A stretch of DNA of 64,000 nt from Skeletonema tropicum. Lineage: Eukaryota > Bacillariophyta > Thalassiosirophyceae > Thalassiosirales > Thalassiosiraceae. The stretch covers positions 4,092,001 to 4,156,000 of the forward strand of contig CM074131.1 in NCBI GenBank assembly GCA_037178625.1, written 5' to 3'. The position numbers and the translations under genes are program-made. Each line of letters starts with the position of its first letter. Position 1 is the first letter of the stretch. Shown piece by piece: positions 26,377-38,100 of this stretch. The notes below the pieces were generated by a model that was not told the DNA's origin, did not search any database, and was given only the letters and a program-made list of their open reading frames with translations.

Positions 26377-27319
26377 TCAATCCCGAGCCATCCACATGTT
26401 CCTTATGGCATCGTCGTCAATATCAACTTCTGTGGCTGAACGATAATGATAATGATAGGAAGGAACCGGAAGCGTTAGTTGTCCTACTGACGGCAAACAG
26501 GCAATTTGTTCCCATGCAACTGAAGCACTAGTCGCCATTGACGTACAAGGAACTGGGGTGACCGTAGTTGAGGTCGCGGAAGAGATGATTTGTCCGATGT
26601 CAACTTCGTCCGCAGCTGTTGAGGAGACTACTTGGCTTGGTGGCAAGGTATATAGACTTGTCCGCTTCTTGTGATTCCTTACCTTAGTTCCATGTGGTTG
26701 GGTCGACGACTCCTCTTTCCTATTATTGATGCCATCCTTCCTCTTGTGATAAAGAGCCTTCTTGTACTCCTGCATCAAGATATCTGATACCTCGGCGCAA
26801 AACAGTTTCACCTCGCTATCAGCCTCATGCCAAGATGTGGCTACTCTCTTGGAGAGATCTGCATGTAAAAGAAGGAGATATATGATCAATACATTGGATT
26901 GGGATGGTGCAGCGGGGAAGGCATTGAATGACAGGTCATAGTTACTTACCACTGAAACTAATCTTGCCGTGGCTCTTCCGATGCTTCCTCTTCTGGCGTT
27001 GAGCCTTTCCTGGAATGTACCAGTCATAGGAGAGAATAATCTCTTGGTACTTTTGAGGTAGCATGGGTATCACATCATCAGCAGCTTGGTCGAATACAGT
27101 GTCCACAGAAGGCGTCACATCAAGAATGCTTTGGAGTATGAACTCTCGTTCGAGCTGGAAGAATAGGTTGTATGCCGTGTAAGGACGATACTGAGCTGAT
27201 GCTGAGATTAGTAACTTCTTGACGTTCGTCATTGTCGGTAAGGTAAACTGTGTAGTGATATCAAATGTTGAAAGACGGAGGAAGAGTTGTGAAGTTCCAG
27301 TGCTGTCGATGCGTTCCAA
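26377..27319 (-). CDS. HMG-box-like protein (diatom-type)
   Basis: Two exons on the minus strand: 27319-26950 (donor GTAAGT) and 26858-26377, joined in phase to give 283 residues. The split domain reads PYTAYNLFFQLEREFIL, then RKHRKSHGKISFS|DLSKRVATSW, then ADSEVKLFC and QEYKKAL. This is the pattern of an HMG box (Pro/Tyr-rich first helix, Trp in helix 2, final YKKAL) as found in a lineage-expanded diatom family. HMG boxes bend DNA, so a nuclear chromatin or transcription role is likely (inference). The C-terminal third is Ser/Thr/Val-rich and low complexity. The upstream half includes a 24-residue spacer with a WYIPGK motif. The start is the first Met of the open exon; an internal Met 29 codons later is possible. 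Confidence 0.75.
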
Positions 27320-27766
27320 TGCTGTCGTTGCTGATTATTACTGTTTATTCGACGTTTTGGAAGCGAGTAGTCGTAGACGTTGATGTTGTGAGCTGAATAT
27401 GCATCTTTCTAAACTAATCGTAATGTATGATACTTATGGGGAATTAACGAATAGAGGAGTTCTGTTTTAATGGATCATAGTTCATTGAAACCCCAAGGGC
27501 ATCCTTCGTCGAAGCAGTCTTTACAATGCAGATGTAAGCTAGAGGTTCCTACACACCTTAAAGTACAAAGGAACTCGTACAAAAGTCAAACGAAGGTTGA
27601 TGAACTTGAAGCTGTCTATCATTCGTGCAGTATTGGTTGTTCCAACGCCAAACCGGACTTATACTTAACGTACGGATAAATAATATGTTTTTCTGCTTTT
27701 TAAAGACTTGTCTCCAAGCAGTCTTTACACATGAAGGAAGCACAGCACCTTGCATGCAGCTATGGA
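27320..27766. other. Intergenic flank of the inverted-repeat element
   Basis: No gene seen. A block at 27706-27755 (GTCTCCAAGCAGTCT and AGCACAGCACCTTGCA) recurs, imperfectly, to the right of the element at about 29341-29355 and 29520-29545. This indicates short repeats shared by both flanks. Confidence 0.45.
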
Positions 27767-29338
27767 GCCTTTGGAAATAGGGGGCTAGCCTACCCGATAT
27801 CGGGGGGATTTCCCCCCAGATACCCCCTGCAAGAAGGGGGGACGGTTTTAGTTAGCGAAACCCCGTGATTTTCGTCTAAAGCTAGCCAAATGTTGGGCAT
27901 TAGGCGGGGACAATTTAATCTTTGAGTTACTATTAATACCCCCCCCCCCTAGACACCGGTTTCAGGGCTAGTGGTTCCCCTGAGTGGATTTTTACCCCCG
28001 CCGTGAGGACCACTAACAAACCTCCAACTGGATGGCATGGAGCACACAACACCAACACAATGGTACAATGGTAGTAATACCCTCTAACAACACTATTAGT
28101 TGAGTTATTTTTTACATCGCTTGGTTCTAAACTCATCGGCTGCCGCCCCCCAGCATCGCCATGGTGCTCATTGATGTGCATTTCTATAGGAGCACGAAAA
28201 CAGTTAATGCAAAGATCTGTACGAAGGTGCGGGCAAATGATGACCATTCGGATCTTCTGCTGACTGTTGTGAAGAAGGGTGTCAAAAAGCTCCTTGAAAA
28301 GGAAGGAAAAGATGCGACGGACGATGCTCTAGATGCCGCAATCGGGCGTATTGAGACAATCACTGCAGATGCGTCTGACCCAGGTGCTTGCAATCTTGTT
28401 GAATTTCTCCATGAGGGTGATACGTTGAAGGATTTACACTCTGACTCCACTCCCATCATTACGAAAGGGATTTACATTCTTCTCCCAGACAAAATTATCA
28501 ATGCAGATGTTATCAATGTCGATCTTCCAACGAAGCCTGCAAAGAAAAAACAAAAAACATGTGCATTCAAGGCGATGATGGGCAAGGACTACAAGTTTGT
28601 GGAATACCTCCGTTACGAAACAAAGTTTTATTGTCTGCTACTTTTGTGGAAAGCGTCGCTGCATATATTCCCCTTCGGATGCGGATTTTGCAAGAGGAAG
28701 CGCAGCTCTTAAGGCAAAGCTTGAGTCTTTGTCTGATAGGTATTCGTGTGGTGATTTGATATTTGGCGATGAAGATGATATGAGTAAGATTATTGTTCAG
28801 AAGTTGAACTTGACCTGCGAGTCTCAAATTGAACCAAGCTACTACAAAAATGATGGTCGCACATTGAAACTGAAACCTATTTGTGTTCATTGCGGAGAGT
28901 CAGAGTCGGGAGCTGCTGGAAGTTTTCTTCTGGGGCAAGAGCAATTGAGACAACGCAATTTGACTGGTGGTTACAAATGCTCACCCATTTGTATCATGTG
29001 CCTTCAGAGTGGCAAGAAGGTTGTCAAGGGGAAGGCGAAAGATAATTTAGAAGCACGAGCGGAGCAGGCACGTGCAAATGCAACGAGTAACAACTAAGAT
29101 CATACACAACCATGCCCACTACGACCTACTCTACTACAGCCTCTACACCGGGGGTAAAAATTACGGGGGTAGAAAAGTTGACCCCCCCCCTCACCCCAGC
29201 AAGCTGCGCTTAATAGTAACTTGAAGATTAAATTGTCCCCGCCTTATGGACCATTATACCCCCATTTAGATGATTTTGCCACCGATCAGAACCCTCAAGA
29301 TCGAGGGGCGCCCCCCTTGCCCTTCTATTTCCAAAGGC
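27767..29338. mobile_element. Inverted-repeat DNA element carrying a Cys-rich ORF
   Basis: The ends match as inverted repeats: GCCTTTGGAAATAG at 27767-27780 against its complement at 29325-29338, and a 34-bp inner block at 27903-27936 against 29210-29243 with about two mismatches. G/C-tract runs of 7-10 bases occur in both arms. The arms are about 190 bp long with unmatched parts. Inside is one open region (28161-29097). This is the organisation of a DNA transposon or of a gene captured between inverted repeats. No DDE transposase motif is visible. No clear target duplication was found, although related short repeats lie on both sides. Confidence 0.7.
28161..29097 (+). CDS. Cys-rich protein of unknown function inside the inverted-repeat element
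   Basis: Frame 28161-~28610 continues in the +1 frame to 29097, so one indel near 28610 splits a roughly 310-residue product. The second half has four CxxC-like pairs: CYFCGKRRCIYSPSD, then SCGD, PICVHCGES and SPICIMCLQ. This suggests several zinc-binding knuckles. The first half is Lys/Asp-rich and shows no known fold. The C-terminus is basic (KKVVKGKAK). It is the only ORF between the inverted repeats, so it may be the element's own nucleic-acid-binding protein or cargo. No function should be assigned. The frame break could be real decay. Confidence 0.55.
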
Positions 29339-29592
29339 CAAGTCTCCAAGCAGTGTACGTGTCTCTGACGAAAGACAGCTCAGCACTAAAGAAGGTACAA
29401 CCCGGTGCGGTGTCGGTCCTGTGTCCTGGCTGTGTCAGATGCATGGAGGATTAACCCTTTCTCGCGCGAATAGAGGAGAGAGGCTACCATATTATTTTGG
29501 CTGTGTTGTTTTACGTATGAAAGACAGCACAGCACCTTGCAGTCTGCCTCCAAGCAATAATAATGTCTTTTATTCTATAGAGAGAGAGAGAG

Positions 29593-29690
29593 ATCACCCT
29601 ATATACATAAGGTCTTCTGTCATAAATGGGACGTGTGCTGAGTCCTCCCAAGTGACTCAGACAGGTGTCTGAAGATCCTATGTAGGGTGG
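29593..29690. mobile_element. 98-bp MITE with terminal inverted repeats
   Basis: Left end CACCCTATATACATAAGG..CTTC (29593-29614) pairs with right end GAAGATCCTATGTAGGGTG (29671-29689). Both ends are flanked by GAGAGAGAT, a possible 9-bp target duplication, although the site is a GA microsatellite and this may be coincidence. A related right end, with GTGACTCAGACAGGTGTCTGAAG in common in two pieces, occurs at about 49160-49206. A related left end occurs at 46918. Confidence 0.6.
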
Positions 29691-29729
29691 AGAGAGATAA
29701 CGAAGACAGCTCGCACTCATACTCTATGC

Positions 29730-31486
29730 ATGCAGAGTTTATCGCACATTAGTAGGTATAAGGTGGTATTGAATAACAATAACATCGACAACCCCTTCCC
29801 AAGAGTGGGTGACAAGTGGCTCAAGTGTGTATTTGAAGATCTTCAGTACTCTCCAAAAGAACTACGGCAATTGAATAGAGTCCGCTTGCATCAACAAGTT
29901 CTGTTTTTATCGGATATACTATGTGTGAGAGGTTCGAAGATTGATCCATGGTACAAGAAGAGGCTGCGGCGGGAGGATGAAAAGTGGTCTAAGCTTGACT
30001 TCCCCGTTGAGGAACCATCGTCAAAAGATTTTAAGGTGTGGAAGTCGGCACTCTCTCAATTAGCCCCAGGAGGTTTACTTAGCGTCCGGTTGGGGGCCGA
30101 CTCGTTGGTAAATTCTCTGAGAAGACACTTGCTGCTTGTGCATACCGTGGGGAGCTTTTGGGATTACTCGCTATTCATCTCATCCTATTAGCTGTGAACA
30201 AACTGAAACGAACGCTGTCTGGTTCTGCCCAGATCTATTCTGATTGCTTGGGAGCTCTCAATAATGTGAAAAACCTGCCTCCGCATCGTATCCCGTCGAG
30301 TTGCCGGCATTCAGATATACTCAAAAATATCATGATCCATTGCAGGTCTCTAACCTTCAGCACAGTATTTTCTCATGTCTCGGCCCATAAACTCGATCAT
30401 TTGGTGTGGGAGGAGCTGTCTAGGCCTGAACAGTTGAATGAACAGTGTGACTCTGGCGCAAAACTAGCGATTTACGACGTTGATCCGAACGCAGGAATGG
30501 CGGCGCAACCTTTGCCACTTGAGCCAATCTGCGTCTATGTGGGTAGGGGTAAGGAGAAGATGACTTCAGATACTGGTGAAAGAGTCCGCTTTCATGGCCA
30601 CCTAGCGCTGGCCAGGGAGATCTTCGCTAAGAGACAGATCCTGCTTCCATCCGCGTTCGTCCAAGTAGATTGGGTCAACGTGAACAAGGCATTACACGAG
30701 GTCCCGCGGCTTTTCCAACTATGGGCATGCAAGCAAGTTCACGACATAGCCGGCACCAACTTGCGGTTACACAGATGTGATCCTAATCACTCTCCTTTGT
30801 GTCCTTCTTGTCTGGATGCACAGGAGTCATGCGCTCACGTCTTGATGTGTGAAGAAGAGGATAGGGTAAAATGTTTTCAGATGTCAGCGAATAATTTACA
30901 GTCCAGGTTACAATCGGTGGGGACATGTGAAGTGCTGGAAAAGTATATCATGAGTTTCGTGAGGGCTCGGAATTGCAAAAGCTTTATGGACTGCATTGCT
31001 AGCGATCATGACCCGATACTGCGGAAGTTGGCACGTTCACAAGATAAAATTGGATGGCGGCGGTTTATGGAAGGAATGATATCCAAGGAGTTCTGTGCGA
31101 TTCAAGAGACACATCGTCGTCTGTAGGGCAGCTATCTTTCGGGCGCAAAATGGGCACAGAGCTTCTCAATCAAGCTGATGGAGATGACCCATGGACAGTG
31201 GCTGGTGAGGAATTTCTTGATTCATGATAAAATTTCGGGTATGCTTGCGTTAGAGAGGAAGGAGGAGCTACAAATAGCTATAGAGGAGCAGCAAGAGATG
31301 GGCTTAGAAGGGCTTGGAGATGACGATAAATATTTGATGGAAATCAATCTCGATGATCTCGAAACAACTTCTGGTGAACACCAGGCTTATTGGCTGCTTT
31401 CAGTAAAAGCGGCACGTGAAGCCTTCTTGATACGTCGCCAGCGGGCTCAGGCAGCACTTCGACGCGGTCAAAACAACCACGGATAG
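29730..31486 (+). pseudogene. Retroelement remnant: RNase H and Cys/His region, no RT
   Basis: Three frames follow each other (29730-30191, 30158-31126, 31178-31486). After a conserved leader (LNRVRLHQQVLFLSDIL), the middle frame has AYRGELLGLLAIHL and SAQIYSDCLGALNNVK, an RNase H-like core with the acidic residue in YSDC. It ends with CPSCLDAQESCAHVLMC, a CCHC-type knuckle typical of the tail of RNase H-bearing retroelements. The last frame (GQWLVRNFLIHDK) looks like the terminal part of the same protein. Frame breaks lie at about 30120 and 31130. Reverse transcriptase is absent, so this is a 5'-truncated or deleted copy. I infer a non-LTR-like element type common in diatoms; the precise family is not certain. 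Confidence 0.6.
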
Positions 31487-33264
31487 AGATGGGTACCTAT
31501 ATGCTTATACTCTCGTGCAAATACTGTTATTTGTATATCTCGCCTGTATACAGGCTTATTGACATTGATGGGCTCTATAACGAGCTGTGGTAGGAGAGAC
31601 AACCCTCTCCCGTGGTTCCGACTGCGACGCTGTTTGGTTCTGCCCTCGGCGTATGAAGACTCCAATTGTTGGTTCAATGATGTCTCTAGGTAGCGATAAT
31701 GCAACATCCTACCATAGCACACGCCGTATCACTTCAGTAAATAGACATAACAAACCTACGATGTGGCGATTACCCCATTTTTTGACGCTGAATCCAATGG
31801 TGGCATCATCGTTGGATGATAAGCAATGTTGACTGACGTATCGACCGCTACATCAGCAGCTGCGTTTTGTGCCGATTTTGAACACATATCATGATGTATG
31901 CAACAAAATACAAAGGTGTTAATGACTTAACAGCTACTTTATGTCATCCACCATGTCGTACATGTATAAAATACGAATAATGATCAACAATAACATCGTA
32001 ATCGAGCCTGATAGAAGCAAAGTGGTGAAATATGCGGGGGAATGTGGTGCAGATACATTGGTGAGATTTGAACGTAATACTTATGTACAGTATGATAGAT
32101 GTCAACGAACCAATAAAATGACCGTTGCAACAGCAATGGCACAGATTCCAACAAGCAAGAAAGTTCGTTGCAATTTTGGATTCGCAGGACCATTCAGATC
32201 TCTTTTTTGACCGTTGCTATGCTCATAACTTTCTAAAAGTAAAACTGCCAACATGATTTCTCCTGATAGCCGTACTCCTTCCCTTGTTACTTCCGAGAGC
32301 CAGCCTCCTCCCCTTGCCAATAGAGAAGGCGGATATTCGAGAGAGACTCTGTCTGGTTACAGAGCACTTCAGGGTCACTATGGAATCTCCGTTACAGATC
32401 ATGGTAATACCTACGCGCCTTCAGTTTCGACAGCAACGACTGCTTCCAAGCGCTTTGATGCCACGAAAGATCTTCATACCCTCAATGCAAGAATGCCAGA
32501 TGCCTAGCTTTGTCTCTACAGCACTATTATTGCGGACATGCAAGATAATTTTCTTGTCACTTCAGCTGTGCGGAAAACAAATGCTCGATATACTGCAGAG
32601 ACGTCTCTTCGCGGATCGGTGGTGTCGATCTGATCACGTCTCATGTAATAGCAGCTAAGTAAGTATTGCTTTTGGCTTTCATTTGCTGCCGTGAACTACA
32701 AATACATATCATGATACATACTCCTAATTAATAGATATGTAAGTACTTAAGTAAGACAAAGACTTCTTTTCTCGTACCAACTTGAACTTCAACATCGCTC
32801 GGTACTCAAAATGTCCACCAAAATCGCTCACAAAAAATCAATCATGCCCACCATCGCAACATTAATTCAATCATGCCGACCAAAAGCACCGGAGAGCCAT
32901 TCATTCAATCATGCCGACAGACAGCATCATGAAGAGCTCTCACAGCCATTCATTCAATCATGGATGGCAAATTTCTGTTGCAAGCCTCATGCTGCTGCTT
33001 GCTGTGCTCATAATTTTTCATCGAGCAAACTGTCAACATCATTCGCTACCAGACCACCATGTCGGCCAATTCTCCGCCCTCCGCTGGCAGGCCGCTTGAT
33101 ATACTACCGCTGCCTACCAACAGCGTTCACCCACAAGCATCGCCGCCGCCTTGAAGCAGGCTCTGCCGCTAACGACTGCAGCCGACGATCGATGATTACA
33201 GGTGAGTTACAACCGATTCATGATCCCCTGTCCGGTTTTAATGGCTGATCGAGCAACAACTTCA
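31487..33264. other. Gene-free stretch with short direct repeats
   Basis: No ORF here has a recognisable domain. Near 32845-32965 the phrase ATTCAATCATG recurs about four times, usually preceded by CATTC and followed by a CCGAC-like sequence. 33100-33200 is rich in GCCGCC motifs. Nothing else is supportable. Confidence 0.4.
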
Positions 33265-33458
33265 GCGCCGAGGAAAGCCGGCGCTATACAAATTGGCCCA
33301 GCACCGTGGAAGCCGGTGCTATACAAATTGGCCCAGCACCGTGGAAGCCGGTGCTATACAAATTGGCCCAGGGCTCAGTCCCAGCACCGAGGCAAGGCCG
33401 GCGCTATACAAATAAGGCCCATCGCCGAGGTTAGCCGGCGATTAATTAAATTGGCCCA
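33265..33458. repeat. Five-copy hairpin tandem repeat with compensatory stem changes
   Basis: Five units of 35-38 bp, four starting GCRCCG and the fifth TCGCCG, contain a stem and then ATACAAATTGGCCCA or a close variant: 33265-33300, 33301-33335, 33336-33370, 33384-33421, 33422-33458. A 13-bp spacer follows unit 3. Each unit opens with an inverted repeat. Unit 1 pairs AGCGCC with GGCGCT; units 2 and 3 pair AGCACC with GGTGCT; unit 5 pairs ATCGCC with GGCGAT. Both sides of the stem change together. Unit 4 has one mismatch (AGCACC with GGCGCT). It lies 0.4 kb before the Gypsy left LTR. Confidence 0.75.
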
Positions 33459-33883
33459 GCTTTTCTTTGCGCCTTCGGGTGTACTCGATTTGGGGTTCCG
33501 AGAGAGATAGTAACGGTCGGTTTCCAAGGTGGGTCACGGCGGCCTTCGGAGGTGCTGAGAGGCTTAAACAGAGTGTTCTTTCACCCTAAGAAAGTGGGGG
33601 GACACAGTTCCTTTAGGGTTTGCTAGACCATAAATCCGTCGCTAAACTACCGTTCGATCTCGTTGAAAAGCATCCCCACCAACATTTTTAAATCTTTGTT
33701 GTGTTTGTTTGCTGTCTCTTTGTATTTTGTATCTCTAATGAATCTTTGTTTTGTTTCCTATCTCTAAAAACAGTGCTTTGTAGTTCATGTGGAGGCACTC
33801 TCTTTGCAAGGCGTATCGCAAGCTACACAGCCAGCGTCCATACATCCACCGCAACTCGGACCAAGCAGAGACTCTTGACGGTG
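33459..33883. other. Flank between the hairpin repeats and the Gypsy element
   Basis: No gene seen. It includes a T-rich patch (33690-33760) and a run with TGTTTGTTT-type motifs. Directly left of the LTR I see no target duplication matching the right flank. Confidence 0.4.
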
Positions 33884-34103
33884 CGAGGTACAGAGAGTAC
33901 TGGCATAGTACAGTATTTATGTATCGAGCTTTTCTATCTACTTGCACGTGCGTGTCTTCTACCACGTCGCGCGCCTTCTTCCTCACAGTTGTAACTTCAA
34001 TCAACTCATCAACTTCGGTACCATGACACCGGTGCCTCCGTAGAATAATTATAATCTCTTAGTTAGAACACTTCAATCTTACTGTATACAGCCAAGTAGG
34101 TCA
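33884..34103 (+). repeat. 5' LTR of the Gypsy element
   Basis: 220 bp, from CGAGGTACAGAGAGTAC to CCAAGTAGGTCA, repeated at 39217-39432. It contains GTCGCGCGCC where the 3' copy has GTCGCC (four bases fewer). Only this repeat defines its edges. Confidence 0.85.
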
Positions 34104-34154
34104 TTGATATATATCAGCACCAAAACACATTGTTAAATACGATCACTGTCAAAA

Positions 34155-35167
34155 ATGGAACTACCAGAAGCAAGAACCACACCAGTTAGATTTTCAAGAA
34201 TCATCCTCGACCTCAAGAGCACCATCTATGAGGGACACAAGAAAGACTTAATCGTCGCGGGTGCACACAACTACGTCACCCAAGCAGTTGGTAAACCGGA
34301 GGAACTCGAGTACATTGTTAAATTGATGAAGCAGGGTTTGATGATATTTTTGATGACGCCAACAACGGCGCCAATCCCAAGTCAATGCAGGAAATTGGTT
34401 TACAAGTAGCCACTGTCCAGCGCAAGCAGAATAAGGCCAAGGGTCTAGTCCTTTCCCAAGATCTTACACGCTTCGAGAAGAAGGATGGAAGTAGTGGCGG
34501 TAGAGGTTCCGGTGGTGGAGCCCCCAAGAATGGCAGCCGCTACAACAACCGTGGAAATGGCGGCGGTGGCAAGAGGAGCTGGCAATCAGGTGACAACGAT
34601 CAGGGGAGCAAGAGGAGACGATACAACAACAATAGCAACAATTACAATCGGAACAACCAGCAACAGGGTGGAAACCAGTATGGTGGAAACAGGTTCAATC
34701 ATGACGAGAAGCTCTGTGAACTTCCGGGTCACAACCGTAGTCACAAGTGGAAGGACTGCCGCTGCAACTACAGAAATAAGGATTACAACCATCAGCACGC
34801 ATTGAGGATGGCAGAAAAGGAAGATGCTCCTGGTTGGTTCAAGGGGCAGGTACGACATTCACAGATGAGAAGGAACGGAGGTAATGGCAACGATCAGCAA
34901 AACCAGTCGCATTATCAAGACAACAGTAACTACCACAATTGGCAGCAACCACCAGTCGGTCCTCCTCCTCCAGGGGCTCCTCCTCCTTCGTTCAACTATC
35001 ATTATCAACAGCCTTCGCAACAGCAGATGCCTCCACCATCGCAATCCTATATGCAAGTGCCTCCTCCTCCGCCGCAGCAGGCAGCCCGAGGTCCAGGAAG
35101 AAGCGGTCCTTCTTCTAATGGCCAGCATAGCGGTGGTAAATGGGTATTTCAGCCTAATCAGATGTGA
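34155..35167 (+). CDS. Gag of the Gypsy element, frameshifted
   Basis: The frame 34155-~34325 (starts MELPEARTTPVRFS) changes frame near 34325 and continues in another phase to the TGA at 35165. The second part is rich in Gly/Asn/Arg, then has a CCHC-like knuckle (CELPGHNRSHKWKDC) and a Pro/Gln-rich tail. Both features are typical of Gag nucleocapsids and give RNA binding. The N-terminal capsid part is very short, so part of Gag may be deleted. The frame break suggests this copy is defective in packaging, although pol is open. The TGA is followed by pol in the same frame. Confidence 0.72.
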
Positions 35168-38100
35168 AACGACGACCCGCAAGGGGACTTGGATTCTTTT
35201 TATTTTGGGCATCATTGTGAGCAAGTATTGTCTAACTACTCGGCCCAGCAAGGAGACGTCCAAGCTGAAGCCATTGAGTATTCCGCTGTAGCACCAGCCA
35301 GTTTGAGGGTCCCAGCGTCGGATCCTCGTTTTCAGCCCAAGAGTGGCAGTCGCGGAGAGTCCAGCGTCGACTCCTTTGTCCCAGCGTCGGATCCGCTTGG
35401 TTTGGAATCAGACCTCTTTTCTACTCCAGCGTCGAGTTATGTCCTTGAGCTCGAAGAGCAAGATTATTATGGATTTGGTCCTGGTGATTGTTTCACTTTT
35501 ACTAATGAGGACCTTCAGGAGATCTATTCATCTCATTGTCAGAGCGAGCTAGAGTCTTATGTCATGCATTTAGGGACTGCTACATTGCAGTCGCAAGTGG
35601 AGTATGTGCGTCGATCAAACCCAGAGTATTCAGCATTTACACATCATGATCTTCAAGATCTCTTCATGGAAAACTATGTCCATGATTACTGCATGGAAAC
35701 TTTTGCAACGACTTGGCAGGATGAATTTGTCAATGATGTCTCAGTTACTGGTCAAGAATATCTCTTTAAGGTTGAGGAGGATGATAAAGTTCTCGATTCG
35801 ATCAACATCATTCAGGGTCCAGATGTAGTATTTGTTACTGGACAAGACGGAAAATCTGTTCCACTTGCAATGGTCATCATCCAAGTTCGATCTATTCAAG
35901 GCAAGGGTACGGCTAGATATTTCAGAGCCTTGCTAGATACAGGTTCCAATGTCAGTCTTGCACACTCAAGGGTACTTCCGCAAGGTACTCAGATGGATCT
36001 CTTGACGGAGAAGAAACTGGTTAGCACGGCAGCAGGCCTCATGTCCCCTAGTGGTCTATTGACGATAGATGGTCTTCGCCTTCCCGAGTTCAACAGGAAT
36101 GCAGTTATTCAGTCACATGAATTCCAAGTATTCTCTGCCGACTGTCGTTTCGATCTTATTCTTGGAATGGATTTCATGAAGAAAGTGGGTGTAGATATCC
36201 TATTGAGTTCCTTGGAGGTGGAAGCATTTGGAGTACGGTTACCAATGTCTTCATACGGCTCAGCCCCCAGGACTTCCAGTCTTATCGACAGTCTTCAAGT
36301 TGAAGATGATATCGACTTCATTGGTGACGACGTATTTACTACTCAGATTGCAGATGCCAAGTACGAGGAGGTGAATCTTGATAACTTCGTGAAAGAATAT
36401 TGCACGCATCTCAATTCGTCGCAGCAGGAACAACTGCGTCTGCTCCTCGTCAAGCACAAGAAACTTTTTGATGGATCATTGGGAAGATTCGACGACGAAG
36501 AAATGGATATTGAACTACAACCAAACGCTCGTCCAGTTTGGAAGCGCCCGTATCCGGTACCTCATAATCACTTGGAAGTTTTTCGTAAGGAATTGAATCA
36601 TTTGGTTGAAATAGGAGTGCTTGCACCAGCTCATGGTGCTACAGAGTGGAGTCTGCCGACCTTCATAATTCCGAAAAAGCCGGAGGCTGGCACTGGGATA
36701 CAACGTGTCCGATGGGTGAGCGATCTGAGAGAATTGAATAAAGTCATTGTCAGGAAGAACTATCCACTCCCGGTCATCACGGATGTTTTGCGTAAGCATC
36801 ATGGGTATCAGTTTGCCACGTGTCTTGACTTGAGTATGCAATTCTATTGCTTCAAATTGTCGAAGAAAGCGCAGGATATTGCAGTCATCAACACTCCCTT
36901 TGGATTGTACAAGTACCTTCGCGCACCGATGGGTCTCGCCAACACACCATCATTCGCCCAAGCTAAGATGGAACAGACCTTGGCGGATGTGCCTGATGTA
37001 GATTGTTACATTGATGACGTTGGCATCTTCTCCAAAACGTGGGAAGAACACTTGGATACTTTAGGTCAAGTTTTGGAACGATTGGAAAACAAGGGCTTCA
37101 CTTGCAATCCTCTCAAGTGTTTGTTTGGAGTCAAGGAAATGGAATGGCTCGGTTATATTGTCACGCCTGAAGGGTTAAAACCAAATCCCAAGAAGGTTGA
37201 GGCAATCTTGAATATGCAACGCCCTCGCAATGCTGGAGAGCTACGAAGCTTTCTAGGTCTTGTCAACTTCTACCGTGATCTCTTTCCACGACGCTCGCAT
37301 TTACTGAACACCTTCTACGACCTGTCTAATTCCACTGACAAGCGAAATGTGGTCATTCCATGGACCGCTGATCACGACCGTGCCTTTCAAGAGTTGAAGG
37401 CAGTTGTTGCTAAGGATGCGCTCATGGCTTTTCCAAATCATCGTCAACCGTTCCACGTGTACACTGATGCTAGCGACAAACAGCTTGGAGCGTGTATAAT
37501 GCAGAATGGTAAGCCAGTTGCGTATTATAGCAAGAAACTCTCGCCGGCGCAGATGAACTACTCAACGATGGAAAAAGAACTTTTGGCATTAGTCATGTGC
37601 TTGAAGGAGTATCGCACGATGTTGCTTGGGGCAGAGCTTCACTGTTACACTGATCACAAGAATCTATCATTTGCAAACTTGAACAGTCAGCGTGTGATGC
37701 GTTGGCGTGCATTTGTCGAAGAATATACTCCGAAGATTTACTACCTTGCTGGAAAATTGAATGTTGTTGCAGATGCTTATTCCTGGCTACCTCGCTTTGA
37801 TGGGCTCGGTGCCGTGGAGGGAACAGGTGGCGCAGCTATTGCACCCCCAGAGGAATTGGATTATGTGAATGCAGTTGATACTTTGCTACAGGACGATCTA
37901 TTTTGTGAATTGGATGATCCTGGTCTTCTTGATGCTCTATCATTTTACACGCTTCCTGAGGAAGACCTTGCCTACATGAACTGTCCAACTACGGATCGAA
38001 ATCCACTCAGATACCAGTGGCTCCTAGATTCTCAAAACCAAGATCAAGAGTTACGTCAGAAATGTGATGATCCTCAGAATCTGAACTATGAGTTGAAGAC

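Noticed and set aside
29511..29720. Small minus-strand protein sharing SYIGSSDTCLSHL-like residues with one near 49200
   Set aside because: The shared residues are the translated MITE end, not a gene family.
33265..33458. CRISPR-like array
   Set aside because: The regular repeats have almost no unique spacers, the host is eukaryotic, and no cas genes are present; tandem hairpins explain it better.
34586..35263. Minus-strand ORFs opposite Gag (for example Arg/Trp-rich frame 34859-35263)
   Set aside because: They are shadows of the low-complexity Gag coding strand.
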